From positions 3,321,950 to 3,385,949 of the forward strand of contig CM026573.1 of NCBI GenBank assembly GCA_015143295.1: a stretch of DNA of 64,000 bases, given 5' to 3'. The notes beneath the pieces are model-generated. The model was not told the origin of the DNA. It saw only the letters and a list, made by a program, of their open reading frames with translations, and made no database searches. Source of the stretch: Tetracentron sinense (lineage: Eukaryota; Streptophyta; Magnoliopsida; Trochodendrales; Trochodendraceae). Numbering within the stretch: the stretch's first letter is position 1; the number at the start of each line of letters is the position of its first letter. Positions 9,557 to 21,404 of the stretch are shown piece by piece. A program made the translations under genes and the position numbers.

Positions 9557-10778
9557 CTAGTGTGCTGCACATGCGATGCATGTGAGAGAGAGGGGAGAGA
9601 GATTGGGAAGAGGGACTTTAGTGAGAGGCATTTTGGGAAAAAAATTTAAGGAATATTTTGGGTATAGAAACTTGAGGTAAATTTTGGGTAAAATAATTGT
9701 AAGGGGCATGTGGGGTATAGAAACATGATGTATGGACATTTTGAGAACCAAAAGGCTTTAGGGGCATTTTGGGTATAAACATTGAGGGCATTTTGAGTAT
9801 ATAAACTTAAGGGACACTTTAGAAATAAATAAAATAAAATATGAGCAAACTTGGGGAGCATTTTGGGTTAAAAATTAATGAGGGCATTTTGGGCATAGAA
9901 ATTTAACTTAGGGGCATTTTGGAAACTAAAAAATATTCAGGACATTCTAACTATAGAAAAAATTGAGGGCATTTTGGGTATAGAAACATGACTTAAGGGC
10001 ATTTTGAGAATAAAAAACTTTAGGGACATTCTGGCTGTGAGAATAAAAAATATATATATTTAATAATAAAAGGACATGATCCAATCGGACCGGTTCGACG
10101 ACCATACCGGTTATAAAAATATTGCTTTATATATTAATAAATGACAGTTTTAGAATTAAATTAAATTCTAATCAACTCTTTAAGTCTCCTATAACTTTTT
10201 GGTGGAAAAGTCTCCTATATTAATAAAAGCTAAAATAAATAAAGTACAATTTTGGAATCAAGCGAAACTTCAATTAAACTTTTTTTAAAAGTATCATTCG
10301 CTTTATATATTTAAAAAAAGGTAGTTTTGAAATTAAGCTAAAATTCAATCAATTTTAAAATATCATTGTCTTTATATATGAGTAAAAAACAGTTTTGGAA
10401 TTAAGTAAGGGGAATGTTAAAGTTCACGTCTTGTAAATATCCTTATGATGTTAGATATTATAAAATTATTTTTTTAATATTTCCAAAAATAAGTCTTAGA
10501 ACCTTGTTAATAAACCAAGTTACCCCCTCAAGTGTGCCTGACTACTTGATAACGTCCACGCCCTTGCGTGAACGTTATCAACTCCCTTAAGTAAAACTCA
10601 GTCAATGTTTTAGAACTCATATGAGTGAAAGATAATTTTGAAATTAGCTAAATTTCATTCAACGTTTTGAATTCATATGAGTAAAGGGTAATTTTAGAAT
10701 TTGTCTAAATTCATTCAAAGTTTTGAACCCATATGAGTAGAGGATAGATTTAACCTAGCCATTCTCATTATGTTAAGA
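9557..10778 (-). mobile_element. Non-autonomous Helitron, inverted sister of 2121-2973
   Basis: On the minus strand: 5' end TCTTAACATAATGAGAATGG at 10778; 3' end with perfect palindrome CACATGC-ATC-GCATGTG (9568-9584), CAGCACA and CTAG at 9557. Internal order matches the plus-strand relative: TTAATTCTAAAACT-type repeats, a GGTTCG-containing segment, then the TATACCCAAAATGCCCC minisatellite. It is inserted in the gene 2 flank at CTAACCCTAG, intact in the gene 1 flank (6240-6250). The bordering bases are not the classic A/T. Confidence 0.6.
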
Positions 10779-10797
10779 AATATATATATATATAGAA

Positions 10798-11635
10798 GAG
10801 GTGATTAGTGAACCTAGCTAATTATACCTTTAATCAGCTCACATCCTCTATACCGTTGGATCTCAAACAAGGGTCAAGATTAAAAAGAGTCTTTTTAATT
10901 TTCATTTTCTTATTACCAAAAGTATCCTTTTTTAAATGTGTAGACATGTTCCAAAAATCTGGACTTCTTCTTCTTATCCAACATGTTCAGAAAATGTGAC
11001 CGATTCAAACTCTTTTTTTGTTGTTGAAAACCATCTACATTGGAGTGGGATTAACTGGGTGCTGGGCAGATTGGGTTAAGCTTGAAGTGATGGGGAATCA
11101 AGAATAGGTTCAGATTCAATTGTCTCACCTATTGGGCATATATTTTTGGTTACTGAGCAAAGCCATGAACGTGTGAGGGGAGAGAATGAGGGCATGAAAC
11201 CCTAAATTTCAGCAACAAAGGTGGAATGAGAATGAGGGTATGAAACGTGTGGTGAGAGAGAATGAGAATGAGGGTATGAAACCCTATCTTTGCTCACACT
11301 ATTCATGCCCCATCAAAGGTGGATCGTTTCACTGGAAAGTAAAAAAATATCTGGGTTGTTGGAGAAGAAGAGGGTGTGAAACCCTAAATTTCTGAGAAGA
11401 AAAGGGTATCAAAATCACAAAATTTTTAGAATTTTTTGTCCAAGAGAAGAGGAGAGAGAATGAGGGGTTGGAGAAGAAGAGGAAGAGTGAATGTGTCTAC
11501 ACTTTAAAAAAGGATACTTTTGGTAATAAGAAAATAAGAATAAAAAATGACCTTTTAATCTTGACCCTTGTTTGAGATCCAACGGTATAGAGGTGAGCTG
11601 ACTATAAGGTATAATCAGCCTGACTGACTAGCCAC

Positions 11636-11638
<3 letters not shown>
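10798..11638. mobile_element. Foldback / MULE-like element with TIRs of about 150 bp
   Basis: The left arm (10798 to about 10962) and right arm (about 11487-11638) are imperfect reverse complements: GAGGTG...CACCTC ends, CTATACCGTTGGATCTC, and a block with ACCAAAAGTATCC. The middle has four 'ATGAGGGTATGAAACCCTA'-like repeats. It lies between AT and CT simple repeats, so no target duplication can be read. No transposase. Confidence 0.55.
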
Positions 11639-11699
<61 letters not shown>

Positions 11700-12383
11700 A
11701 TATCAAGCCCTAGCCCGGCTCACATTTATATGAACCTACGAAATTGACCCTGACCCTAATCCTATGGCCTAAAATATGGATAATGGGCATGCTTTTTTGA
11801 ACCGGTCCGGGTAGGCCATTGGGTTGGTCCGTCCTGCGCATTATAAAATGTAACTTTCCTAAACATTACATTGTTCTTTTCCTTCTAAATGGCACAAACA
11901 CATGGTCTCTTTGGAGGCTGTTAATTTCATATCTGGCGTGCCTTAACCAACTATTCATCCTCTCTCTGGAACTTCCCTTGTTTAATTAGGTGTGACCTCA
12001 TAAATCTGACCCAAACCAAAACATTTAGATGCCAATCTTTGCAAAATGACAAACACCTATGGTTTGAGCCACCTTATTGTCCCTGTCTACTCCAAAATAA
12101 AATAAAATAAAGGGTTGCTATCATGCCCTTTTGAATAATTGTTTGGAGTGGCTCTCAAAATAAGAAAGTCAAATACTTCTCTAATGTGCAAAAGGCAAGC
12201 ATTCTCCTACTCCTTTTGCGCCTAGTTGGAATGGGACTTGGAGTCAATGGTCTTAAAATAATTGCCAAAGAGCTTATAATAACAGCTATTATTAACAAAT
12301 GTCCGATTATAGTAGCAGCCGTTCCATTTTATTACACCGACCTAAATTTAGCTGCAGCTCAATAACTGCTGCATCACCAAAAT
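11639..12383. other. Intergenic: (CT)n and (TA)n tract, no gene
   Basis: CT repeat at 11638-11654, then a long TA tract to about 11697. The rest is AT-rich with no convincing frame or RNA gene. Confidence 0.6.
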
Positions 12384-12605
12384 GGGGATCGGATTTGATC
12401 TGACTCTCGCCAGACCAAAATCATCTGGCCTAGGTTCATCCTCTGACATGTGGCAATAAAAAAAGGAGAAGTCATTTCATTTTCTCCCCTGTATTTTTAC
12501 TTCTCTCCATTTGAAATCTTCTCTCCTTTTTATGGCCCCATGTCAGAGGATGAACCTAGGCCGGATGATTTTGATATGGCGAGAGCCAGATCAAATCCGA
12601 TCCCC
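12384..12605. mobile_element. MITE with TIRs of about 75 bp
   Basis: Left arm GGGGATCGGATTTGATCTG through ATCCTCTGACATG; the right arm (12539-12605) is its near-perfect reverse complement. A short direct repeat CAAAAT borders both ends. The middle (GAGAAGTCATTTCATTTTCT) is shared with MITEs at 61316 and 63205 that have different ends. Confidence 0.65.
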
Positions 12606-12636
12606 CAAAATGTCCAACCCCCTGCCCCCCAATAAT

Positions 12637-12836
12637 AAAAATATTTAACTTTAGGGTTAAAATTTCTTAACCCTAAGGTTAATTTTTTCTTTCTAAAAAC
12701 TAAGGTTAGATTGTTGAACCTGAAGGATTAGAAAATGTTAATCATGGTTAATAAGGGTTAAAAAAGACACGTGTTAACTTGTGAGTGCGATTGAACTCTC
12801 CTCGAGTCCAATCGTGATTGGCTGGGATTCGATCTC
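12637..12836. mobile_element. Partial MITE of the 3022-3324 group
   Basis: The right arm ends in ATTGGCTGGGATTCGATCTC, like the end of 3022-3324. The interior has the same CTTAACCCTAAGGTT and TAATCATGGTTAATAAG motifs. The left arm is missing. Confidence 0.5.
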
Positions 12837-12994
12837 AAATCTTTCATGGCCTGTAAGGGCAACAACACTTGCATTGCTACCCTTCCAACATTTTAAGAAG
12901 ACAAAATAATTCAGGAAAAAAATTATGATTTATACATGTTCCTAGGGCAAGAGGGAAAGGTAATGACACTTGCCGCTACTTCATAACTTGAAAG

Positions 12995-14452
12995 TGTTAG
13001 CCTTTAGGTTTTCAACCTAAGGTAATATCATTGATTTTGATGATAACACAATAATGTAATGATATTTGTGTTACTAATGTCTCTATGAGTTTTATGTTAA
13101 ATTCAGTGTAGAAGAGCATTAGTAAAGTCATTCAATAAAAAAACATGAAAATAACATCATATATGAGAATAATCATCTTCAAGTCAAAACAAGTCAAATT
13201 GGATCAAAATGAAGATATCAAAGATCATAGAAAGTCCAAGTCATAAAGATGAAGCTTAAAGATGAAATCCAAGAAGGTGATTCAAGTTCAAGTCATGAAA
13301 ATTGAAGACTCTTTAGAAATGTTTAATGTTTTACATTTCAGTGAGAGAGTGTCTTAGGACTTTTGTAAAAAGTCCTCAAAGTTTGATTGTTTGAAAAGCT
13401 CAAAGCCTAGATTGACCTTAGGAACCCGAGACCAAAATTAAATAACATTCTAAGGCCCTATGACATCATAAAGAATGACCAAAATTATGATAAAGATAAA
13501 TCAAAAGATCAAAGAATTCATTCTCATCATATAGGTCAGCTTAAGATGAGATTTCAGAGACAACAAAAATCTCGTCGACGAAATTGTAGAGGTTCACAAA
13601 TCTCATCGACGAAATCAGTCACAGAACTAATGTTTTTAATTATGTCTCCATCTCGTCGACGAATGATCAGAGAGCCACTCTAATCTCGTTGACGAAATCA
13701 TGTGGGACGTAGAAAAAGCCTGTAACGGCTAATTTTCAACGGTCATATCTTTCCCAATGCCTCTCCAACGGCTATATATTTGAAAATGCTATAAAATGAA
13801 ATGTTTTATGAACTAAAAGAAGATGATTTAAGAACTCTTATTCATTCCAATCATTCTATTACTCACTCTATCATTCATTAATAAATCATTTGAGTAGAAA
13901 ACCTAGAAACCCAAAATAGTCCAAAATTGAGTTATTCAACTCCATTCTTTAAGAGACTCTTAGAGAGCTTTAAAGTGATCATCCAGCTCATGTAAATGAG
14001 CACATTGTGATTGTAATCCACTTGTTATCAAGTGAGAGTGAAATCAAGAATCGGTGAATTCTTATCCTTGAAGCGGGGAACTGAGTATAGACTTGATCTT
14101 CTCCCGTAAGAAAATTGTAAAAGTCTGATCCTTACCCGTAAAGGGATTGTAAATCTTTGATCTTCACCCGGAAGAAGATTGACGATTGAGTAAAATCGTG
14201 GTGAATCTTCTAGTGGGTATAACTTGAGGCGGGGACGTAGACGGGATTGTTGAACCTTGTGAACAACATCTTTGTGTTTGCATTTTATAACTTTTTTCTT
14301 TACTCTATTGCTTTGCATTGTGTATATAGTATTGCTAAATTTCTATTTCATTTTAATTAGTAAAATTCAAATTCCGCTTATGGGATTAGGAAGATTTTTA
14401 AATTGCTATAAACCCTATTCACCCCCCTCTAGGGTCCAAACCTTGGGCAACA
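12995..14452. mobile_element. Solo LTR, Ty1/Copia (SIRE-like), target duplication GAAAG
   Basis: Begins TGTTAGCCTTTAGG and ends TTGGGCAACA, with a perfect 5-bp duplication GAAAG at 12990-12994 and 14453-14457. Length 1458 bp. It has several CTCGTCGACGAAAT-type motifs (13565-13700) and a TATA-like CTATAAAATG near 13790, as in SIRE-type LTRs. One LTR only, so internal parts were lost by LTR-LTR recombination. The perfect duplication suggests an age that is not very old. Confidence 0.8.
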
Positions 14453-15040
14453 GAAAGTGACCGTAATTTCTCTTCCTATAATAGTAGTAGCCAATATGTA
14501 CTCAAATTAGTTAATGATGCCATATTATACATAAATGCATGTCAGTGCCTAACACTTTGCAATATAATTTTTTTTTTCTATTTATGTCTTCTTATTATTT
14601 AACAACTGTAAGATAAAAATAATGTCATTTAACCAACAAATCTTAATTGAGTCATAATTAACCTTAAGGTCCATAATGTTTGAATTAGGGTTTTAGTAAA
14701 GGCTGACAAAAAGTTGAAAATATCAAACACATATAAATACATTTTTGGGGCTACCAGATCACTTTTGATATGTAGCAGTTTTAAGCAAGTATTAATTAAA
14801 AAATGAAAAAAAGCTAACATGTAAGATTTGGCCTCCAGTGGTAGGGATAGGGCTATCAATCTCGCGCTTCGACGAGGGCCCCGCCCTGCCTCTCAGAAGC
14901 CTGCAAAATAGATGATTTTTTTTCTCTACGGCCGAGGGAAATGCCATGCCTAGTTTTGAAAGACGCTTGATTTGAGGGTCAAGCCTGGTAAGACCTAGGT
15001 CCAGCCCTCCTCGGCCCTCACCCATCTAATATTATATAAT
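14453..15040. other. Intergenic with a GC-rich 'GGGCC' hAT-like remnant
   Basis: 14840-15025 holds a GC-rich block (AGGGCTATCAATCTCG, GAGGGCCCCGCCCTGCC) similar in style to those at 17455-17640, 48805-48970 and 49580-49755. These resemble decayed hAT MITEs whose ends read AGGGGTGTCAAA-like. No gene. Confidence 0.35.
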
Positions 15041-15697
15041 TAATGCTAGCATAATTTTCTTTTAAGACTCACTCTCTTTTTTATTGGAGAGAATGAGAGT
15101 GGAAAACACATGACATTTTCTTAATGGAAGATATAACACATGCCTTTTTCCATATAGAAAGTGAGTTTGAAAGAAAGTATAGTTAGCATTGCCCATATAT
15201 ATATATGTGTGTGTGTGTGTAAAAGTGTAATGGGAGATAATGCCCGTTCCTCAAGTCTCCAATACCCAAATTCAACAATACAAAAGTGAGAGTATATGGT
15301 GATAATTTCTACCAACATTCTCTATAAAATGTCTTCAAGCTCCTTACTAACTTAGCTCATTAACCCCACATACTTAGATCTCTCTCTCTCTCACACACGT
15401 ACACACACTCACATCTCACAATTAGAGTTTTCCCTTATTTCTCAAACACGGTAAGATTAAACCCCCCCCCCCCCCTTCTCTCTCTCTCTCTCTCTCTTCA
15501 TTTCTTAAGTCTCACCCATTTCATAGATTTGTCTCTCACTTGCTTTTTGTAGTGGATTAGCTAGATAGATGAGTAAAATACAAACAAAGTCTTGTCTTGC
15601 TGGAATATCATAGTTTTGTTGGATTGACATAATTACAATCCAATTTTTGAAATTGTCATAATCTTTGATCATGAACATAAGTAATTATACTTAGAAT

Positions 15698-16160
15698 CAT
15701 GGTTCAAAAACCCGAAAACTTGACTTGACTCAAAAGTTAGCTGAGTCGAGTAAATCGGAAAACTCGAAAAAAATTCGACTCGATCAAACTTGAAGTATAT
15801 ATATAATAAATTGAAAAACCTGGATTAAAATAAGTCAAAATACGCTGGTTTTATGACCTCAAAAACCTAAAAACTAGGTTTAATAGAACCATAGTAGGTT
15901 TTCTTTGTAGACCCAAAAAAATATAATGCAAAAATAGTGTAATGTTCGGGTTTAGGTTGAAGAAAATAACCAAAGTACCCTTCTGGGACTCGACCTATTT
16001 TAGAAAGTAGAAAAACTTGACTTGACTTGACCGACTCACCCAAGTAACTCGGCAAATATTTTAGTATCTTTCGAGTTTTGGGGCAACTCGATGTGAAATT
16101 CAATAGAGTCGAATAACTTGGCCGAGTTACTCGAATGCCTCGCTGAGTTTTCAAACTATG
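15698..16160. mobile_element. hAT-type MITE, 8-bp target duplication CTTAGAAT
   Basis: Ends CATGGTTCAAAAACCCG and its relative on the other strand (CATAGTTTGAAAACTCAGC). CTTAGAAT at 15690-15697 and 16161-16168. The interior is rich in GAGTCGAG / CTCGACT motifs. Lies within the ~1.3-kb segment present only in D1. Confidence 0.7.
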
Positions 16161-17072
16161 CTTAGAATAAATTCTAAGAAAATTATATTTTAAAAATGAT
16201 GTAGTAGATATGCCTAAGGAGCAAAATATTAAAAATCTTTATAAAGACTAATATATAAAATTTAGTACCCCCAACACAACGTCAAGTGTAAAAAATGAAG
16301 TTGCGAAAAGTAAAAAGAAAAATGATGAATATGATTCTTTGAGGTTTGAAAAAGACACGAGTCACACCAATGTAGAATTAAAATCAATATTATATTGGTA
16401 TTTGAAGGATGATTTAGATAATATAGCATAAGATAGATTGAGTTTCATTTAGTAGAAACTAATTATACAAGAATAATAGTTATTATTCAAGAAATCAAGC
16501 TTTTGGTAGATGAATAGATGCTCTCACTCTTATCCGTGAGAGGAGATGGAATGAATCTTTCATTTAAATAGAAAAGCATGTTTACACAATTGCAACTTAG
16601 TTTCCTTCATGAGAATAGAAACTTGAGAGAATAGGAAAGAATAAGAAGTATGAATAATATAAAATCTCTCTACTCTTTACGTGTCATTGTAGTGAGATTT
16701 TGTCTTTTTAGGGAAACCTTTCCTTTCTTCTAAATCATCTTTTGAGGTGGCTTTTTTGTGCAATCTTTCTTCTTGTACTAGATCAAAGACATGCCTTGTT
16801 GGTGATAACTTTCCTCTCTTACAAGATTTGCTTCTAAGATTCAAAGACCTCCTCTTGTGATTCAAAAGTCTTTCCTTATTCAAAAACCTTTCCTTATCAA
16901 TTATATATAAAACTCAAATTTTTTTTGTGTACTTGTCCTGATTGCCACCAACAAAAAAAAAATTCCACCATATTGCTCAATATATTGTATTACTAGTCTC
17001 AAGCTCGAATAAAGAATGAGGGTTACACGGCGGGTTTAAAGTCATTGTAGAAAAAAAATTCACTAAATCATT

Positions 17073-17425
17073 CAACTTTTTTTTTTTGTGAAAGGAGGAC
17101 GGCACCTCCGAACTTTATTGAAAAAAACCCTCACTTATGGCGGAGGAAAGCCGTAGAAACAAAAGAAGAACAAAATCCCAACCAAAGCCCCAAAACATAC
17201 CTATACCCAACAACCATAAAATCAAAAGAGATGAAACAAACTCCAACCAGCCTATGTACGCAAATACGGCAAACCCAACCTCTCCAAACGGATTATTCCC
17301 TTCAAATCTTTCGGAAGCATATCATAAACCTCATACCGTCTACTACACCCTCCCTCTCCACTTCGTGCCAAAAAATCGGCGACCATATTCCCTTCTCTAA
17401 ATTGGTGAGAAATAGAAAAAGAAAG
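17073..17425 (-). mobile_element. 5'-truncated L1 LINE, RNase H end
   Basis: Poly-T at 17078-17088 marks the 3' tail of a minus-strand insertion. Translation on the minus strand gives a LINE RNase H end: ISHQFREGNMVADFLARSG, then YDMLPKDLKGI and a stop. The paralogous site in D2 (20690-20705) lacks it, so the insertion is newer than the D1/D2 duplication. Confidence 0.75.
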
Positions 17426-18429
17426 ATCAACTTAAAATTTTCCTTCACTTGTCTTTTAGCCCTGGCCTTGGCCTTGCCCTCTTGAGAGTAGGACTTGGGC
17501 CTAATTAGTTAAGGCCATTTGAAAGCTAGGGTCAGGCTAGGGCCTCACTTTTATAAATGAGGATTGGGCTGATAGACCAAAGCCTTGCCCTTAAATAACC
17601 CTGGGTAGGAGTTTATCCTGACTCGGTTTCTAGGGTGTTGATATGCATTCCCATTTACTACTTAACTTCTAACACTAAGGTGGCGTTTGGTAACACTAGT
17701 CTAAAAAGAAGTGCTTATTTTGAAAATTATGCTTAGTTGGACTTTAAATTGTTAGGTTGAAGGTTAATTGCATGTCTACATTTTAGAGATGTTAGGGGTA
17801 AAAACCTCTACTTTATTTTGTGTACGTGTGTGTGTAGAAGTATAAATGTATAATGAGAGAAATTGTTCTTTTCTCAAGTTTCAAAGACCCAAGTTCAACA
17901 ATATATAAGTGAGGGTAGTGTGATAATTTCTACCAATCTCTTCTATAAAATGTCTTTAAGCTCCCTACTAACCTAACTCATTAATCCCACATACTTACGC
18001 CTCTCTCTCTCTCTATTTCCTCTCCTTTTCAAGTCACAGGTTAAAGCGTCTTTGCTCTCCCATCATTTCTCAGACTTTCAAATAATGCCTCACACTAGAT
18101 CTGGCTGGATGCATGTGTGTGTTTGGGGTGTTACATTGCTACTTACCAACAAAAAAAAATATTTAATGCCTCACACAAACACACACACACATCTCACAAG
18201 TTAGAGTTCCCCTTATCTTTCAAACACGGTAAGACTAGAGCTCTTATTTTTTATTTCTCAAGTCTCACATCTCTCACAGACTCGTCTCTCAATTGATTTT
18301 TGTGGTGGATTGGTTAGTTAGATTAAAATATTAATACAACCTTGTCTTGCTAGAATATCATAGTAGGAAAAAAAACTGTCATATTGCTCTTTGCATTGTA
18401 TTACTAGTCTCAAGACCGAATAAAGGATG

Positions 18430-20644
18430 TGTGAGCAAGGGAATTTACCGCCTCTCCTTTCGGGTCTGGCCCTACGGAGGAACAACGCTAAACGCCTAAA
18501 ATAAGAGTCGCCACCTATTTAATTAAGAGAAAATAGGATCCCAAATATATAGTGGATAAGGCCTAAGGCCTAAAATGAGATTCTAGATAAGTGATTCTTT
18601 TAAGGCCCGATGAAGGTGTTAGTCACCCTAGGGTCCCCATCTGGAAATGATAACCTATCCCCTATATCTAAGCTAATTAAAGAAGAAATTCAAATAAAAC
18701 TTAAGTATGTTGTTTAATTATGCCAATTAAGCAAATAAAACAAGATTAAGGGGAAAATAGAAACTAATCCTAGGTGAGTTGGACCCGTTAGGGCTGCCTA
18801 CTTACATGACTTGGCGGGATCAGCCATAATAGTTCTTACAAGCATGCTAAGTTGGCTGGTTGATTGAATATTTTTGGTATTTTGGTCATATTTGAATGTT
18901 TTTGGTATTTTAAGATTTAATCATGTTTTTTTTTCGATTTTCATATAGGTAGCATTTTGGCAAACTTAACTAAAGTCAAATTTAATCCAAGTGAAAAATT
19001 AATGAAGAGTTAGGCCAAATGTTATATTTAGGACATAAAGAGGGGTGTGCAATATGAATAGTAAATGATTTATTGTCAAGATCAATGTTGCTGGATTGGT
19101 GTTGATAATAGATCAAATACCATTACCTTTGGTATGAGGCATTTTGGACAACATTCTCATTTAAGTCTTTAAACCATCTTTTACTCATTCAAAATAGAAC
19201 GTGAAGGAAAGATAAAGAAAAGTAAAAAGTAACAAGTAAAGAAATGAAAACTCATCTTCTCTCCTCTAATGTAATCCATTTACACCATTATGATGATGTA
19301 ATGAGACTCTAAATATGAAAATTGGAGTGAGGATGAGCTTTTCCAAATAATTCTAGAAGGACTAGAATCTAATTGAAGAAACAAAATGAAAAGAGAGGTA
19401 TAACATTAGCTTCCACTCTCTATGGGCCTACCCATATCCACACTAGTGAGTAAATTAAAAAAAAAGAAACATTTAAATGAAAGGATAAAAGGAGGACCTC
19501 TCCTTTCTTTTGAGGTGGGGTCCCTCTACACCATTAAATTGGTGTAGAGAGGCCCAACTAAACTTGAGAAGAGAGAGACCTTCCCAAATGGTTTTAGAAA
19601 AAGACTAGAAACCAAGAAAAAAAGAAAAATAAATATGAAGTAAAGAAGAATATGAATAGTAAAAAGAGTGCCTACTCCCCCAAGACTTATTTTCCAATGC
19701 TCCAAGAGGTGAGGGGTTTTTAGAGTCCATAAAGGAAGAAAGTTAGTGAAGAACTCTAGGCTTTTAGTCTTACAATTCTCTACACACTCTAACTCTTAGC
19801 TTCTTGTCACCTTATTCAAGGCTAAAAAGAAATATAAGGGGTGAGAGTATTCAAGGGATCATGAGGCCGGGTTTTTGGATAGAGATGAAGAAGAGTTAGG
19901 GTTTCTACTTGAGATTTTGTAGGTGAGAGAAATAACTTATGAGGGTCTTGTATTTATAGAGTTTTCAAGGGATTGTGACAATTTGGTAATTAATAGAGGG
20001 TTTGGTGAGAAGAATGAAGGTGATTGGTTGGTCAAAAAGGGTGTAATTGGTGATTGGGTAGTCAAAAAGGTGTGTACTTGATGATAGGTGATTGTGTAGT
20101 AAAAAAAGATGTAAGAAAATTAATTATTTTGTAAGAGGTGTAAGAATGAGTTGTAAGAGGTGCAAGAGAGTAAGAGAGATGATTGATTAGTCAAAAAGAT
20201 GTGTACTTGTTGAGAGGTGATTGAGTGATAAAAAAGATGTGTAAACACAAAAATGAGGCTATTTGGGGTTTGAAGAAAAAATAAGAGGTCTTTTGTAGGA
20301 AAGTGGAAAGTGGGCTTGAGTTTGTGGGTTTTGGATGTGGATTGAATGGATATGGTATGTAGACTAGATCTTATGGATCATGAGTTGTTAGTAGATGGGT
20401 CATGGGTTGTGGTTGTTGGGCTTTAATTATGTCAATTGGGCTTGTGGTATGATAATTAGGCTTTAGATAAGACAATTGGGTAATTGGGCTTGGCTACTTG
20501 AGCTTGGTTAATAGAATTAAGTAATTGGACTTGATTGAGTAGTTTGGATATAAGTTTGACCAACTAGGCTTGGGCCTTGGTTGAACCTTGAAACATTTGA
20601 AGAAGTGGGAAGAGGGATAGGGGTGCAAAAATGGGATGCTTACA
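18430..20644. mobile_element. Solo LTR, Ty3/Gypsy-like, target duplication GGATG
   Basis: Begins TGTGAGCAAGGGAATTTACC and ends GGGATGCTTACA. GGATG at 18425-18429 and 20645-20649. Length 2215 bp. 'AGAGTCGCCACCTA' near the start is typical of large plant Gypsy LTRs. The unoccupied site is preserved in D1 near 17017-17025, so it inserted after the duplication. Confidence 0.75.
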
Positions 20645-20806
20645 GGATGGTTACATGACAAGTTGACAGTAAATGTAGAAAGAAAATTCACTAAATCATA
20701 CAACTTAAAAATTTCCTTCCATGCCTTTAAGAGTAGGGCTTAGGCTTAAGTAGTTTAGACCCTCCAAAAGTTAGGGACGAGCTACACTCACTTTTATAAA
20801 TGAGAA

Positions 20807-21161
20807 GACTCATAATCTTCTCCAGTTGTAATCAGTTTTTGTCAAAACCGGTTACACTCCTGAGGTGGGCACGTGTCCCTTTTTACACCCTTTAATTGTG
20901 GTTAAGATTCACCCTACCCTAGGATTCACCCACCAATCTTTGGTTTTTAGAAAAAAAATTTAGCCCTAGGAGGTAATGAATTTTAACCATGGTTAATAAA
21001 TTATTTTATTATTTTTTTCTAAAAACCAATGATAGGTGAGTGAACCTTAGGGGTGAGTGAATCTTAACCACGGTTAAAATATGTCAAAAGAGACATCTGG
21101 CCACCTCAAGGGTGTAACCGCTTTTGGCAAAACCGGTTACAAATGGAGAAGATTACGTCCC
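20807..21161. mobile_element. MULE-type MITE, 9-bp target duplication AAATGAGAA
   Basis: Inverted ends built on CGTAATCTTCTCCA and TGTAACCGGTTTTG. AAATGAGAA at 20798-20806 and 21162-21170. Interior has CACGTGTCCCTTTTTACACC and TTAACCATGGTTAATAAA. Sister copy with its own duplication at 49858-50142. The D1 copy (near 17560) is the empty site. Confidence 0.8.
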
Positions 21162-21404
21162 AAATGAGAATTGGGCCTAACAAGACCTCGATCGCCCTTT
21201 AACAGCCCTAGGTAGGAGTGTAGCCCAAGGTGGACTCGGATTTGAGTGGGGTTTATTTTGGGTGGAAAAGTTATCATGTAACACACACACTTTTCGGTTG
21301 ATTTGCCTTCCAATTTACCACTTTTCTAACACTAAGATCAATGATGCTTGACACCATATCATTAACATGATGGGACATGCCTTCGATAACTAGATAAGTC
21401 TGAC

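Larger units (their letters stand above)
15040..17690. repeat. Tandem segmental duplication, first copy (D1)
   Basis: Matches 17790-21400 in order: the TATAAAATGTCTTCAAGCTC block (15324; second copy 17942), GTCTTGCTGGAATATCATAG (15591; 18340), TATTGTATTACTAGTCTCAAG (16981; 18399), AAAATTCACTAAATCAT (17055; 20682) and the CTAGGTAGGAG block (about 17609; 21210). D1 has unique inserts at about 15613-16945 and 17073-17425. Confidence 0.65.
17790..21400. repeat. Tandem segmental duplication, second copy (D2)
   Basis: See D1 at 15040-17690. This copy carries the solo LTR (18430-20644) and the MITE (20807-21161), both absent from D1 at the matching positions. No host gene in either copy. Confidence 0.65.
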
